Source of the DNA: Streptomyces justiciae
GTDB lineage: Bacteria; Actinomycetota; Actinomycetes; Streptomycetales; Streptomycetaceae
Assembly (NCBI RefSeq): GCF_015163075.1
Contig: NZ_JADDXU010000009.1
Coordinates: 342,163-406,162, forward strand
Reading direction: 5' to 3'
DNA length: 64,000 nt
Numbering within the stretch: position 1 is the stretch's first letter; the number at the start of each line of letters is the position of its first letter. The notes under the pieces were generated by a model. The model had not been told where the DNA came from and ran no database searches. It was given only the letters and a program-made list of their open reading frames with translations. Positions 1 to 8,363 of this stretch are shown piece after piece. The position numbers and the translations under genes are program-made.

Positions 1-156
1 CAACCTAGGCTGCTTGACGGCGACTTCCCGACCGACCAGCTCATCGACCGCCCGCCAGACGGTACCCATCCCGCCCGACCCAATACGCTCGACAAGCCGG
101 TAACGCCCGCCTATGAGTCGCCCCTTGGGGCTGGTACCGCCCCCGTCGTTGCTCAT
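1..156 (-). CDS. Ser/Thr protein kinase, N-terminal fragment (cut by window edge)
   Basis: The first 52 codons of a Hanks-type Ser/Thr kinase are visible; the rest lies outside the window. The start reads MSNDGGGT, followed by GRLIGGRYRLVERIGSGGMG, which is the N-lobe opening with the glycine-rich ATP loop. VWRAVDELVGREVAVKQP then supplies the VAVK lysine that binds ATP phosphates. It is followed 69 bases downstream in reverse order by another kinase of the same layout, so it belongs to the paralogous kinase array. Whether it has a transmembrane segment and an extracellular domain cannot be seen. The ATG is chosen because the kinase fold begins about 14 residues later, as in its neighbours. 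Confidence 0.9.
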   Translation of the reverse strand, partial: MSNDGGGTSPKGRLIGGRYRLVERIGSGGMGTVWRAVDELVGREVAVKQPRL

Positions 157-225
157 GTCCCCATCAGTACCGTGTGGGATGGGGGGTTGTCGACGCGGGG
201 CGGCGGTCCGCCGGGGACACGGAAT

Positions 226-1866
226 TCAGAGCACGTCGACATCCAGGTTGGCGATGGCGGTCTTCGCCACCTCCTGGCCTCGGGCGGTGAAATCGCCCTT
301 CCCGGGGTAACTGATGGTGAGCTTGTACATGTCGCCCTTGGAGGTCTTGTAGTAGAAGATCTGCATCTCGCGGGGGCGGGGGTTCTGGGTGTCGTCGGTG
401 TCGTAGGTGATGGTGTTCTGGGCAGCCTGCCTGCCCTGGTAGGTGGCCTCGTCGTCCGGCTCGGTGTCCGGGTTCTCGGGCATCTCCAGGCCGTAACTGC
501 CGCTGTCCTCGAACTGCTTGTTGTCGTCGTACATCTCGGCGGCAGCGTTGGCCGCGATGTCGTCGGCGGTGTCCTCGGCCTTCTTGTCCAGTCGCAGACC
601 GATCCAGATGCTGCCGCTCGCATCGGTGTACGTGACCCAGTGCCCTTCGTCCGTCTTGCGGTCGGGAAGGCCGCGCACGTACTCGCTCGGCACGGCCAGC
701 GACGCCGCGACGTCCTTCTCGTGCACCGTCTTCCAGCCGTCCGGCAACGGCCCCGCGAACGGGTCCGCGATCACCAGATACGCCGCCACCGCCGCCGCGA
801 CGACCGCCGCGCCGAGCCCGATCAGCGTCTTGCGGCCCAGCCGGACGCCCTTCGGGGAACCTTCTGCCAGCTGCACGACCTGCGTCGGCGCCGGAGCCGG
901 TGGGGCGGCGGCCTTCTCCAGCTGGGTCCGTACCTGGGCGGCGTTCGGGCGGCGGGTCGGCTCCTTCTGGAGGAGCCCCGTGATGACCTCGGCCAGCGGA
1001 CCGGACGCGGAAGCCGGTGCTGCGGGTGTGGCGTTGAGGACGGACTGGAGGGTGGCCGGCGTGTTGCTGCGGCGGAACGGCGAGACGCCCTCCGTGGCCG
1101 CGTACAGCACGACGCCCAGGGACCACAGGTCGGACGCCGGGCCCGGGCGCTGCCCCAACACCCGTTCCGGCGCGATGTATTCGGGTGAGCCGACGAAGCC
1201 GCCGGTGTCGGTCAGGCTCGTCTCGCCCTCGATCTGGGCGATGCCGAAGTCGGTGAGGACGACGCGGTCGTGGCGGCCGAGCAGCACGTTGTCCGGCTTG
1301 ACGTCGCGGTGCAGGATGCCCGCCGCGTGCGCGGCCTCCAGCGCGGCCAGCACCTCCAGGCCGATTCTCGCCGCTTCCCGCGCCCCGAGGGTGCCCTCCT
1401 GCAACGCGTCGCCCAGCGAACGCCCCTGCACCAGCTCCATGACGATCCACGGCTGGCCGTCGACGACCGCGACGTCGTGCACGTTCACGACCGCAGGGTG
1501 ATCGAGGCGGGCCGCGGCCCGCGCCTCGCGCCGCATCCGTTCGAAGGCGTTGGCGCGTTCGCGCTCGGGAAGGTGGTCGGGAACGCGCGGCTCCTTGACG
1601 GCGACCTCACGGTCCACCGTCTCGTCCTTGGCCCGCCACACCGTCCCCATGCCCCCGTGCCCGAGCTTGGCCAGCAAGCGGTACCGGCCCGCGATCAACC
1701 GCCCCGCGCCGGGGTCCTGTTGAGGCGCCGTCTGTTGCGGCACGACCTGGGTGGGTGCCGCGTACGGATTGTCGGGGTGCGGCACCGCCGCGGGCGGGTT
1801 CGGCGGTTGCAGACCGAAACTCGTTGGCTCGTCGGACCCGTAAGGGGCTCCCCCGTTGCTGCTCAT
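226..1866 (-). CDS. Transmembrane Ser/Thr protein kinase with extracellular C-terminal domain
   Basis: A Hanks-type kinase that should phosphorylate Ser/Thr residues of cytoplasmic targets. After a Pro/Gln-rich N-terminal tail of about 55 residues come the glycine loop (LGHGGMG), the VAVKE lysine, the catalytic HRDVKPDN, DFGIAQ and SPEYIAPE. A Pro/Ala linker leads to one membrane helix (LIGLGAAVVAAAVAAYLVI), then an extracellular part of about 175 residues. The outer domain contains a GWKTV...VPSEY stretch related to the outer domains of the neighbouring kinases; there are no PASTA repeats. An ATG four codons upstream (1878) is the alternative start; the inner ATG follows GGATGGA. All catalytic residues are present, so it should be active. 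Confidence 0.93.
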   Translation of the reverse strand: MSSNGGAPYGSDEPTSFGLQPPNPPAAVPHPDNPYAAPTQVVPQQTAPQQDPGAGRLIAGRYRLLAKLGHGGMGTVWRAKDETVDREVAVKEPRVPDHLPERERANAFERMRREARAAARLDHPAVVNVHDVAVVDGQPWIVMELVQGRSLGDALQEGTLGAREAARIGLEVLAALEAAHAAGILHRDVKPDNVLLGRHDRVVLTDFGIAQIEGETSLTDTGGFVGSPEYIAPERVLGQRPGPASDLWSLGVVLYAATEGVSPFRRSNTPATLQSVLNATPAAPASASGPLAEVITGLLQKEPTRRPNAAQVRTQLEKAAAPPAPAPTQVVQLAEGSPKGVRLGRKTLIGLGAAVVAAAVAAYLVIADPFAGPLPDGWKTVHEKDVAASLAVPSEYVRGLPDRKTDEGHWVTYTDASGSIWIGLRLDKKAEDTADDIAANAAAEMYDDNKQFEDSGSYGLEMPENPDTEPDDEATYQGRQAAQNTITYDTDDTQNPRPREMQIFYYKTSKGDMYKLTISYPGKGDFTARGQEVAKTAIANLDVDVL

Positions 1867-1944
1867 GGGTCCATCCATATCGCGCCAAGCGCCGCGGTAT
1901 CCAGCCTGAACGCTTTCCGGTCACAGAGCCGTGACCAATCCCCG

Positions 1945-2847
1945 TCATGGACGTCGACGCGCCCGCAGCACCGCCGTCAGCGCACCCCGCAACGAACGCC
2001 GCTCGACGCTCGGCATGTGCCCCGTCTCCAGAAAGGCCCGCAGCATCCGCTCCGCCGACTCCCCGTCCAGCCGTCGCCCCGGGTCCCGCTCCAGCAGCCC
2101 CCGTACGACGGGAAGCAGCGGCGCGGCCTGCGCGGGCAGCCGGATCTCGCCGGCGACCACCGCATGCAGCACTCCGCCCAACGAGTCGCGCCGGAACGGC
2201 GATTCACCGCTGACGGCCGTGCACAGCAGCGCGCCCAGCGACCACAGGTCGGACGCGGGGCCGGTGGTGAGCCCGGACATCCGCTCCGGCGCGGTGTACT
2301 CGGGCGAGCCGACGAAGGAGTCGAGGTCGGTGAGGGTGGTGGCGCCGGCGACCCGGGCCACGCCGAAGTCGGTGAGCACGACCCGGCCGTCGTCGGCGAT
2401 CAGCACGTTCGCCGGTTTGATGTCCCGGTGCAGCACCCCGGCCGCGTGCGCCGCCCGCAACGCGCCGAGCAGGGCGACGCCGATCCGCGCGGCCTCGGCG
2501 GCGTCGACGGGGCCGCGCGCGGCGATCCGGTCGGCGAGGGACCCGCCGTCGATCAACTCCATCACCAGATACGGCCGTTCGTCGTCCTCGACGACGTCAT
2601 GCACGACGATGATGTGCGGATGCCGGAGCTGCGCGACCGCCCGGGCCTCCCGCAGGGTCCGATCGCGCCAACGGCGGGCCTCACCCTCGGACAACGTCTC
2701 GTCGAGGGCCAGCTCCTTGACCGCGACACGCCGCCCGAGCAGCTGATCGGTGGCCCGCCAGACAACTCCCATCCCACCACGCCCGAGCCGCGCCTCCAGG
2801 CGATAACGCCCCGCTACGACACGGAAGTTGTCCCCCTGGGTCCCCAT
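1945..2847 (-). CDS. Soluble Ser/Thr protein kinase
   Basis: A compact kinase with no membrane helix, unlike its neighbours. The glycine loop LGRGGMG, VAVKE, HRDIKPANVL, DFGVAR and SPEYTAPER motifs are intact, and the protein ends about 40 residues after the kinase fold with a basic tail (VLRARRRP). It is therefore probably cytoplasmic. Three in-frame ATGs lie within 11 codons (2877, 2856, 2847). The last is preferred because the kinase fold starts about ten residues later, but this is not certain. It sits in the same strand as the other kinases, and the upstream region also carries the divergent small secreted protein gene. Confidence 0.92.
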   Translation of the reverse strand: MGTQGDNFRVVAGRYRLEARLGRGGMGVVWRATDQLLGRRVAVKELALDETLSEGEARRWRDRTLREARAVAQLRHPHIIVVHDVVEDDERPYLVMELIDGGSLADRIAARGPVDAAEAARIGVALLGALRAAHAAGVLHRDIKPANVLIADDGRVVLTDFGVARVAGATTLTDLDSFVGSPEYTAPERMSGLTTGPASDLWSLGALLCTAVSGESPFRRDSLGGVLHAVVAGEIRLPAQAAPLLPVVRGLLERDPGRRLDGESAERMLRAFLETGHMPSVERRSLRGALTAVLRARRRP

Positions 2848-3099
2848 GAGCCCCATGATGCCCCGCCGGACGAACACCTTCCGGGGCGCTGACCGGACAA
2901 GTTGGAATTGCCCTCACGGGGTCCAGCGCCACGCCTAGCTCCAGCTCACTCACGTCCAAGAGTGTCTATTTTCAGTCATCCCCGGTTCCCGACTAGATGC
3001 AAAGCGTTGCAAATCGCCGCGACATACACCCGATACCGGGAAAAACGGGTGACTGGAATCACGCTGTCGCGTGAATCATGAAAGCCTTACCGTCCACGC

Positions 3100-3519
3100 A
3101 TGGGAAACACATTGAAGCGCCTTTCCGTCACGAGTGTCGCGGCGGTGGCCATATTTGCCACGACCACAGTGACCAATGCCAGTGCGGCGAGCGGCGGCGC
3201 CGCATGCTCTACAAACGGCGCCTCGGGGAGCATGACCTTCACCAACTGGTCAAACAACCACGTGGACATAAGCGGCTGGGTCAAGGACACCGCTGCCGAC
3301 GGCCACCATGTGGCCATTCGGCTTGTCTCCACCGACGGCAGCAGCCCCGTAGAGGTCAAGTGGCCTTGGCGTCACGAATATGACGGCAATGGATCGAAAC
3401 TCTCCTTTACTACCTACGCATCCGACAGCAACGGCATGCTCCGCTTTGTCGGGGTGCGTGTGGCAGTCATGGAAGGTGACACGATAGTCGACAATCGCTT
3501 CTGCACCGACTGGGCCTGA
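3100..3519 (+). CDS. Small secreted protein, unknown function
   Basis: A 139-residue protein with a clear Sec signal peptide: basic start (MGNTLKRL), hydrophobic core, and likely cleavage after TNASA. The mature part is about 110 residues with two Cys (one near its start in AACSTNGA, one at the end in RFCTDWA) that could form a disulfide. No family was recognised. It is the only plus-strand gene inside the minus-strand kinase array, and it has visibly lower GC and more A/T-ending codons than its neighbours, which suggests separate acquisition. The flanks (2848-3099 and 3520-3693) are also AT-richer and hold no other gene. No strong Shine-Dalgarno sequence is visible. Confidence 0.75.
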   Translation: MGNTLKRLSVTSVAAVAIFATTTVTNASAASGGAACSTNGASGSMTFTNWSNNHVDISGWVKDTAADGHHVAIRLVSTDGSSPVEVKWPWRHEYDGNGSKLSFTTYASDSNGMLRFVGVRVAVMEGDTIVDNRFCTDWA

Positions 3520-3693
3520 GCACCACACAGCAAGCCAGGACGCCTTGTCAGCCTGTTCGGCGAAGTTCTCGTACCGAGTTTCGCCGAAATCGTCCGTCGA
3601 GTCGGGCGGAGTCAAGGAACGGTTACTGACTGAATCCTCCTTCTCGCCATCCCTGCAGCACAGTTTCAAACTGTTTGCACGAGTTGGAGCGGG

Positions 3694-5319
3694 TCAGGAG
3701 GGGTTGGGCTGCCAGCTTCGCAGCACGGTGGTGAACCGCTTGCTCGTGGCGCCCCAATCGCTGGCCGGCGAGGCGGTGTACAGGGCGTACTCGACACCGT
3801 CAGGCGTCATGTACGCCACGTCCAGTGCGCGGTACGGCCCGGCGAAGGACGAGTCCTTCGCCAGCTGTGTCCAGGTGTACTCCCAGCGGACACTCGGCTG
3901 GTCGCGGTAGATCTCCTGCCTCATGCTCAGCGTCGTGAAGTCCTTGAGCCGCCTTTGGTTACTCGTCTCCAACTCACGCATGTGGGGATATGAATCGGTG
4001 TAGTCCGGCGCCGTGTCGACGGCGACGCGCACGAGGGTCCTGCCGTCGTCAGGCGAGTAGTCGACCTGCGCCAGACCGTCCTTCTCCTCGATGGAGACCG
4101 TCCGGTCCCAGCCTTTGGGCAGGTACAGACTGAAGCCCAGGGGATCGTCGTACTCCACCCAACCGGCGGGAATCGCCCCCTGCGCGCCCTTCGTCGGGGA
4201 AGGGGTCGGAGTCGGCGACGGCGTCTCACTCGACGAGGAGGAGCTGCCCGAGTTCCACTGCTGCAACGCGACCGCACCACCTCCGCCGACGATCGCCGCG
4301 AGCGCCACGACCAGGGCGAACGTACGCAGCCGGTGACGCTTGCGCGGGACGGGTGCGGCCGGGACTCGGTTCGTCACCGGCGGATACGGCGTGGCGGCGG
4401 CCGTCGGCACGGCACGAGTTCCGGTACCGGCGGTGCCCATCTCCGACGCGTACCGCACGGGCCCCGTCGGCACATACGCCTGCGCCGCACTCGCCCGCCG
4501 CCCCTCCGCCACCTCGGCGAGCATCTGCTCGGCCTCGGCGGCGCTGGGCCGTTCGGCCGGTTCCTTGCGGAGCAGGGCGGCGAGGACGGGCCCCAGCGCA
4601 CCCGCGTGCGCCGGTTCGGCCGGTTCCTCCTCGACGACCGCCTGCATGGTGCCGAGCGGGGAGGTGCGGCGGAAGGGAGACCTGCCCTCGACCGCCGTGT
4701 ACAGCGTCGCCCCCAGCGCCCACAGGTCGGACGCCGGGCCCGGGTCGTGGCCGCGGACCCGCTCCGGGGCGAGGTAGTCCACGGAACCGACGACCTCGCC
4801 GGTGCGGGTGATCGTCGTATCGCCCTCGATCTGGGCGATGCCGAAGTCGGTGAGCAGCACCCGCCGGTCGTGGGAGAGCAGGACGTTGCCCGGCTTCACG
4901 TCGCGGTGCAGGACCCCGGCGTCGTGCGCGGCGCGCAGCGCGCGCAGCACCCACAGGCCGATGCGGGCGGCCTCAGCGGGCTCGATGCGCCCGTCCTGCT
5001 TGACCGCGTCCGCCAGCGAACGGCCCTCGACCAGCTCCATCACGATCCACGGACGGGCGTCGTGATCGAGGACGTCATGCACGGTGACGACGGCCGAGTG
5101 GTTGATCCGGGCCGCCGCACGGGCCTCGGCGCGCGTGCGGTGGAGCAGCCGCTCCTGGTCGCTCTCGGAGACATACAGGGCAGCGGTCAGCTCTTTGATG
5201 GCGACAGCCCGGTGCAGCACTTCGTCATGGGCCCGCCACACGCGGCCCATGCCGCCGCTGCCGATGGTGTCGGCAAGCCGGTAGCGGCCCGCGATGAGCA
5301 GGCCCTGCATCTGATTCAC
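3694..5319 (-). CDS. Transmembrane Ser/Thr protein kinase with extracellular sensor-like domain
   Basis: A Hanks-type kinase with IGSGGMG, VAIKE, HRDVKPGNVL, DFGIAQ and SVDYLAPER motifs, all catalytic residues intact. A basic stretch (PRKRHRLRT) precedes one membrane helix (FALVVALAAIVGGGGAVAL). A Ser/Thr/Pro linker then leads to an outer domain of about 150 residues that begins GFSLYLPKGWDRTV. This outer domain resembles those of the kinases ending at 5453 and 8364. The GTG at 5319 is chosen because it follows GCGGGG; an ATG three codons further in (5310) is possible. The longer ORF to 5436 is unlikely because the extra N-terminus is not kinase-like. Confidence 0.92.
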   Translation of the reverse strand: MNQMQGLLIAGRYRLADTIGSGGMGRVWRAHDEVLHRAVAIKELTAALYVSESDQERLLHRTRAEARAAARINHSAVVTVHDVLDHDARPWIVMELVEGRSLADAVKQDGRIEPAEAARIGLWVLRALRAAHDAGVLHRDVKPGNVLLSHDRRVLLTDFGIAQIEGDTTITRTGEVVGSVDYLAPERVRGHDPGPASDLWALGATLYTAVEGRSPFRRTSPLGTMQAVVEEEPAEPAHAGALGPVLAALLRKEPAERPSAAEAEQMLAEVAEGRRASAAQAYVPTGPVRYASEMGTAGTGTRAVPTAAATPYPPVTNRVPAAPVPRKRHRLRTFALVVALAAIVGGGGAVALQQWNSGSSSSSSETPSPTPTPSPTKGAQGAIPAGWVEYDDPLGFSLYLPKGWDRTVSIEEKDGLAQVDYSPDDGRTLVRVAVDTAPDYTDSYPHMRELETSNQRRLKDFTTLSMRQEIYRDQPSVRWEYTWTQLAKDSSFAGPYRALDVAYMTPDGVEYALYTASPASDWGATSKRFTTVLRSWQPNPS

Positions 5320-5452
5320 GTTGCCCCGCAATGGTCTTGACAGGGTCAGCGTAAGGACCGGCCCGTACGCAGGGAACCACGGGGGTACCAAGGAGACGGC
5401 ACTGTGACAGTTGTCGCTTTCACCAGCCGGAAGCAACCGTCACCGAACGCGC

Positions 5453-8188
5453 TCAGCCAGTCACCTGGTACGTCGCCGACGCCTGCTCGAACAGCCGTGT
5501 GACCTCGTCCCGCTCCGCCTCCGGACCGCGCACCTGCACCACGTGGTACTTCCCGCCGACGAGGATCGCGAGATTCCGCACGAACAGCTCGCGCCCCGCG
5601 CTGTCGGTCCAGGTGAACTGCCCCTCGGCCATGGTCCGCCCGCCCACCGAGATCGTCTTCAGCCCGGAGGCGCTGGCCCAGCTGGAGTCGCGGTACGGCT
5701 GTAGCTCGGGCTCGTCCTCCCGCTGGTACGCCATGGGGTCCTCGCCGTACTCGTCCGCGCTGTCCCGTCCGGGTACGAGGATCAGGTCGAAGTCTCCGTG
5801 CGAGTACACCACCTGACCGCGGCCGTTCTCCGGCGTGCGGTCCCAGCCGTCGGCCACGGCGACGCGGAAGCCGGCGGCGTCCGAGCGCAGGGTGAAGCCG
5901 TCGGCGACGTCGGGATCATTGGACTGCGGTTCGGCCGAGCCACTGCTGCCGTCCGCCTTGGGCGTGGTCTGCTCGGGCCGTGGCTCACTGCTGGCGGTCT
6001 GCTTCGGCGCCTCGCTCACCTCACCCGCGGCACCGGTCCGGTCGGTCGAGCCCGTCCCGCCCGCGCCGTCCGTCGAGTCGGCCTTCGGCATGAACAGCAT
6101 GGCGTACGCGATCGCCCCCGCCATCAGCAGCAGCACGAGCAGCAGCAGCGTGCGGCCGAGCCTGCGCGGGGAATGTTCCTCGTGCCGGTCGGCCTTGGCC
6201 CGTTTGTGCCGTCCGTGCGCGCTGGTCGCGGGCAGTCCGGCGCGCCGCCTGCGCACCAGCTCGCCCCGCCGTCGCACGATGGGCAGCCGGTTGCCCTCGA
6301 CGGGCGGCGCGGCGACGACGTACGCCCCCGCCTCCGGTTCCGGCGCGGACCGCACGAGCGAGCGCAGCCAGCCCCGCAGCTCCTCGAAGTCCAGCCGTTC
6401 GGTGGGGTCCTGGCGCAGCAGCGACTCCACGACCGGCCGCAGCGGCCCGCACTCCTCGGCGAAGGCCGGCGGCTCGGCGCACACCATCTGCACCAGCTCC
6501 GCGGTCGACTCCTCCGGGTACGGCGCATGCCCCTGCACGGCCCGGAACAGCAGCGCGCCGAGCGCCCACAGGTCGGTCGCGGGGCCGATCGGCGCGGCCA
6601 GCTGCCAGTTCTCGTGCACCGGCCCGGCCTGCTCGGGCGCCCACCGCTCGGTCACCGGCCCGACGACGGCCATCCTTGCCTGCCGCGCCCGCTCGGCGGC
6701 GAGCGCGGTGGCGGGGCCGCGGGGCGCGGGCGCGGCGGCGGCCAGCTCGTCCCAACGGCTGGGGGCAGGCGCCGGGTTGGGCACGGACGGCACGGTCCCG
6801 GCCGGGGGCAGTGCGGCCGTACGGCCTTCTGACCCGCCCGGCAACGCCCTGCCGCCGGCTCCACCGGGAGCGGCCCCTGGCCAGGAGTCGGTCCGGACGC
6901 CGTAGGGGTCGGCGATCTGTCCCGGAGGGGTGGAACCAGTCCTGCGGTGCTCGTCCCGACCGGGCGCTACGGTGCCGCCCAGGGGCCCGGCGGCGGGCAC
7001 GGCCCACCCCGCCTCACCGGGGTGCGGTGAACCGGGCGCGACCTGGGCGCCGCTGCCGGGGCCGTACGGCGATGTCGGCCGGCCGTTGCCGTCGCCACCG
7101 GTCGCGGGGCCCTCCCCCGACGCCGGACGGGCTCCCGGCAGGGCGGCGTGGCCGTTCTGCTGGGCCTCCTGGACGCGGGCGGCGGCCCGGGCGCCCGCGC
7201 GATACGCGGCGATCGCCCCGGCCCGCGCGGCCCGGACATCCCCGCCGGTCGTCTCCACGGCCCTGCGCGCGACCGCACCCGACCCACCGGCACCGTTCGC
7301 AGTGTCACCGCCCAGCCCCGGCAGCCCACCGGCCTCCCGAGCCTCGATGGCGGCCCGCCGCGCGGCCTCGGGGTCCATGGAACTCGCGGGTCCGGCGGGC
7401 CCGGAGACGCCACCGACACCAGGACCTCCGCTGACGGTGCCTGGCCCGCTGAAAGTCCCCGGCACACCAGACGCACCCTGCGCCCCAGGCCCCCGCCCGC
7501 CGCCAGGCCCTGGCGCACCTCCCGCACCCCCGACCCCGCCGCCCCCGTCACTCTCCGGAGCCGGCACCGGGTCGTACCCGCACAGCGCCTCCTCCGCCGC
7601 GCCGACCGCCAAGCCGGTCAGCATCACGCGGCCGTCGTCGCAGACGAGCACCGTGCGGGCGGTGATGTTCCGGTGCACCCAGCCATGCGCGTGCAGCACC
7701 CGCAGGGCCATCAGCACGTCGGAGGCGACCTCGGCCGCCCGGTACGGCGTCAGCGGCTTCTCCGCGAGCAGCGCCGCGAGCGGCCGCGCGGCCACCAACT
7801 CGCTCACTATCCACAGCGACCCGCCCTCGGCGAACACGTCGAAGACCTGGTCGAGCCGCGGATGGTCGGGTATCTGCGCGGCGGCCTGCGCGGCCTCGAC
7901 CGCGCGCCGCACGGCCGGATCGGTGGGCCGGCGGGTGCTGGTCCGCGCCGCGGCACCGCCCCGTCGAACTCCCCGGTCCCGCGGGTCCCTTGCCGTGAAA
8001 CCGTCGGGCAGCCCCTCGGCGTCGAGCACCTCCGCCTCGACGACCTCGGGCAACGGCACCTGCCTGACCAGGACTTCCTGTCCGCTGTAGGTGTCGAAGG
8101 CCCGGGTCTCGGTGAGTTCGTACTCGTCGGAGGGGGGCAGCGGCAGGCGGTAGCGGTCGGCGAGTACCCGTCCCGCATAGTCGTCCAC
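5453..8188 (-). CDS. Membrane-anchored pseudokinase with large activation-segment insertion
   Basis: A 911-residue kinase-fold protein lacking the catalytic set. The glycine loop is lost, the VAVK lysine position reads VLVRQ, the HRD motif is HRN (about 172-174) without the following Lys, and DFG is replaced by TGL (about 191-193). A Gly/Pro/Ala-rich, probably disordered insertion of about 300 residues separates this from the APE-like WAPEQAG (about 516) and a well-kept C-lobe (ATDLWALGALLF). One membrane helix lies at about 681-700 after a basic stretch. The outer domain of about 200 residues includes GFRVAVADGWDRT, as in the neighbouring kinases. The GTG start has a strong GGGGGAGG site. 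It probably scaffolds or regulates the active kinases beside it. Confidence 0.88.
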   Translation of the reverse strand: MDDYAGRVLADRYRLPLPPSDEYELTETRAFDTYSGQEVLVRQVPLPEVVEAEVLDAEGLPDGFTARDPRDRGVRRGGAAARTSTRRPTDPAVRRAVEAAQAAAQIPDHPRLDQVFDVFAEGGSLWIVSELVAARPLAALLAEKPLTPYRAAEVASDVLMALRVLHAHGWVHRNITARTVLVCDDGRVMLTGLAVGAAEEALCGYDPVPAPESDGGGGVGGAGGAPGPGGGRGPGAQGASGVPGTFSGPGTVSGGPGVGGVSGPAGPASSMDPEAARRAAIEAREAGGLPGLGGDTANGAGGSGAVARRAVETTGGDVRAARAGAIAAYRAGARAAARVQEAQQNGHAALPGARPASGEGPATGGDGNGRPTSPYGPGSGAQVAPGSPHPGEAGWAVPAAGPLGGTVAPGRDEHRRTGSTPPGQIADPYGVRTDSWPGAAPGGAGGRALPGGSEGRTAALPPAGTVPSVPNPAPAPSRWDELAAAAPAPRGPATALAAERARQARMAVVGPVTERWAPEQAGPVHENWQLAAPIGPATDLWALGALLFRAVQGHAPYPEESTAELVQMVCAEPPAFAEECGPLRPVVESLLRQDPTERLDFEELRGWLRSLVRSAPEPEAGAYVVAAPPVEGNRLPIVRRRGELVRRRRAGLPATSAHGRHKRAKADRHEEHSPRRLGRTLLLLVLLLMAGAIAYAMLFMPKADSTDGAGGTGSTDRTGAAGEVSEAPKQTASSEPRPEQTTPKADGSSGSAEPQSNDPDVADGFTLRSDAAGFRVAVADGWDRTPENGRGQVVYSHGDFDLILVPGRDSADEYGEDPMAYQREDEPELQPYRDSSWASASGLKTISVGGRTMAEGQFTWTDSAGRELFVRNLAILVGGKYHVVQVRGPEAERDEVTRLFEQASATYQVTG

Positions 8189-8363
8189 GTTGCCTCCCCC
8201 GGCAGCCCGGTCGGTCAATTCCGTTCGCCCCGCGTGCCGTTCCGCACCCATACCTGGATGCGTACGGTCCGCAAGCACTCACGATACGTGCCGGAGGCAA
8301 CCCGCAAAGAGGGGATGCCAGATCTCATGTCCGAAACCCGGGACCGGTCACCGCACGGTCACT

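Noticed and set aside
172..1188. Long plus-strand open frames opposite the kinase genes
   Set aside because: They are typical antisense shadows in GC-rich DNA with no domain content; the minus-strand kinases are certain.
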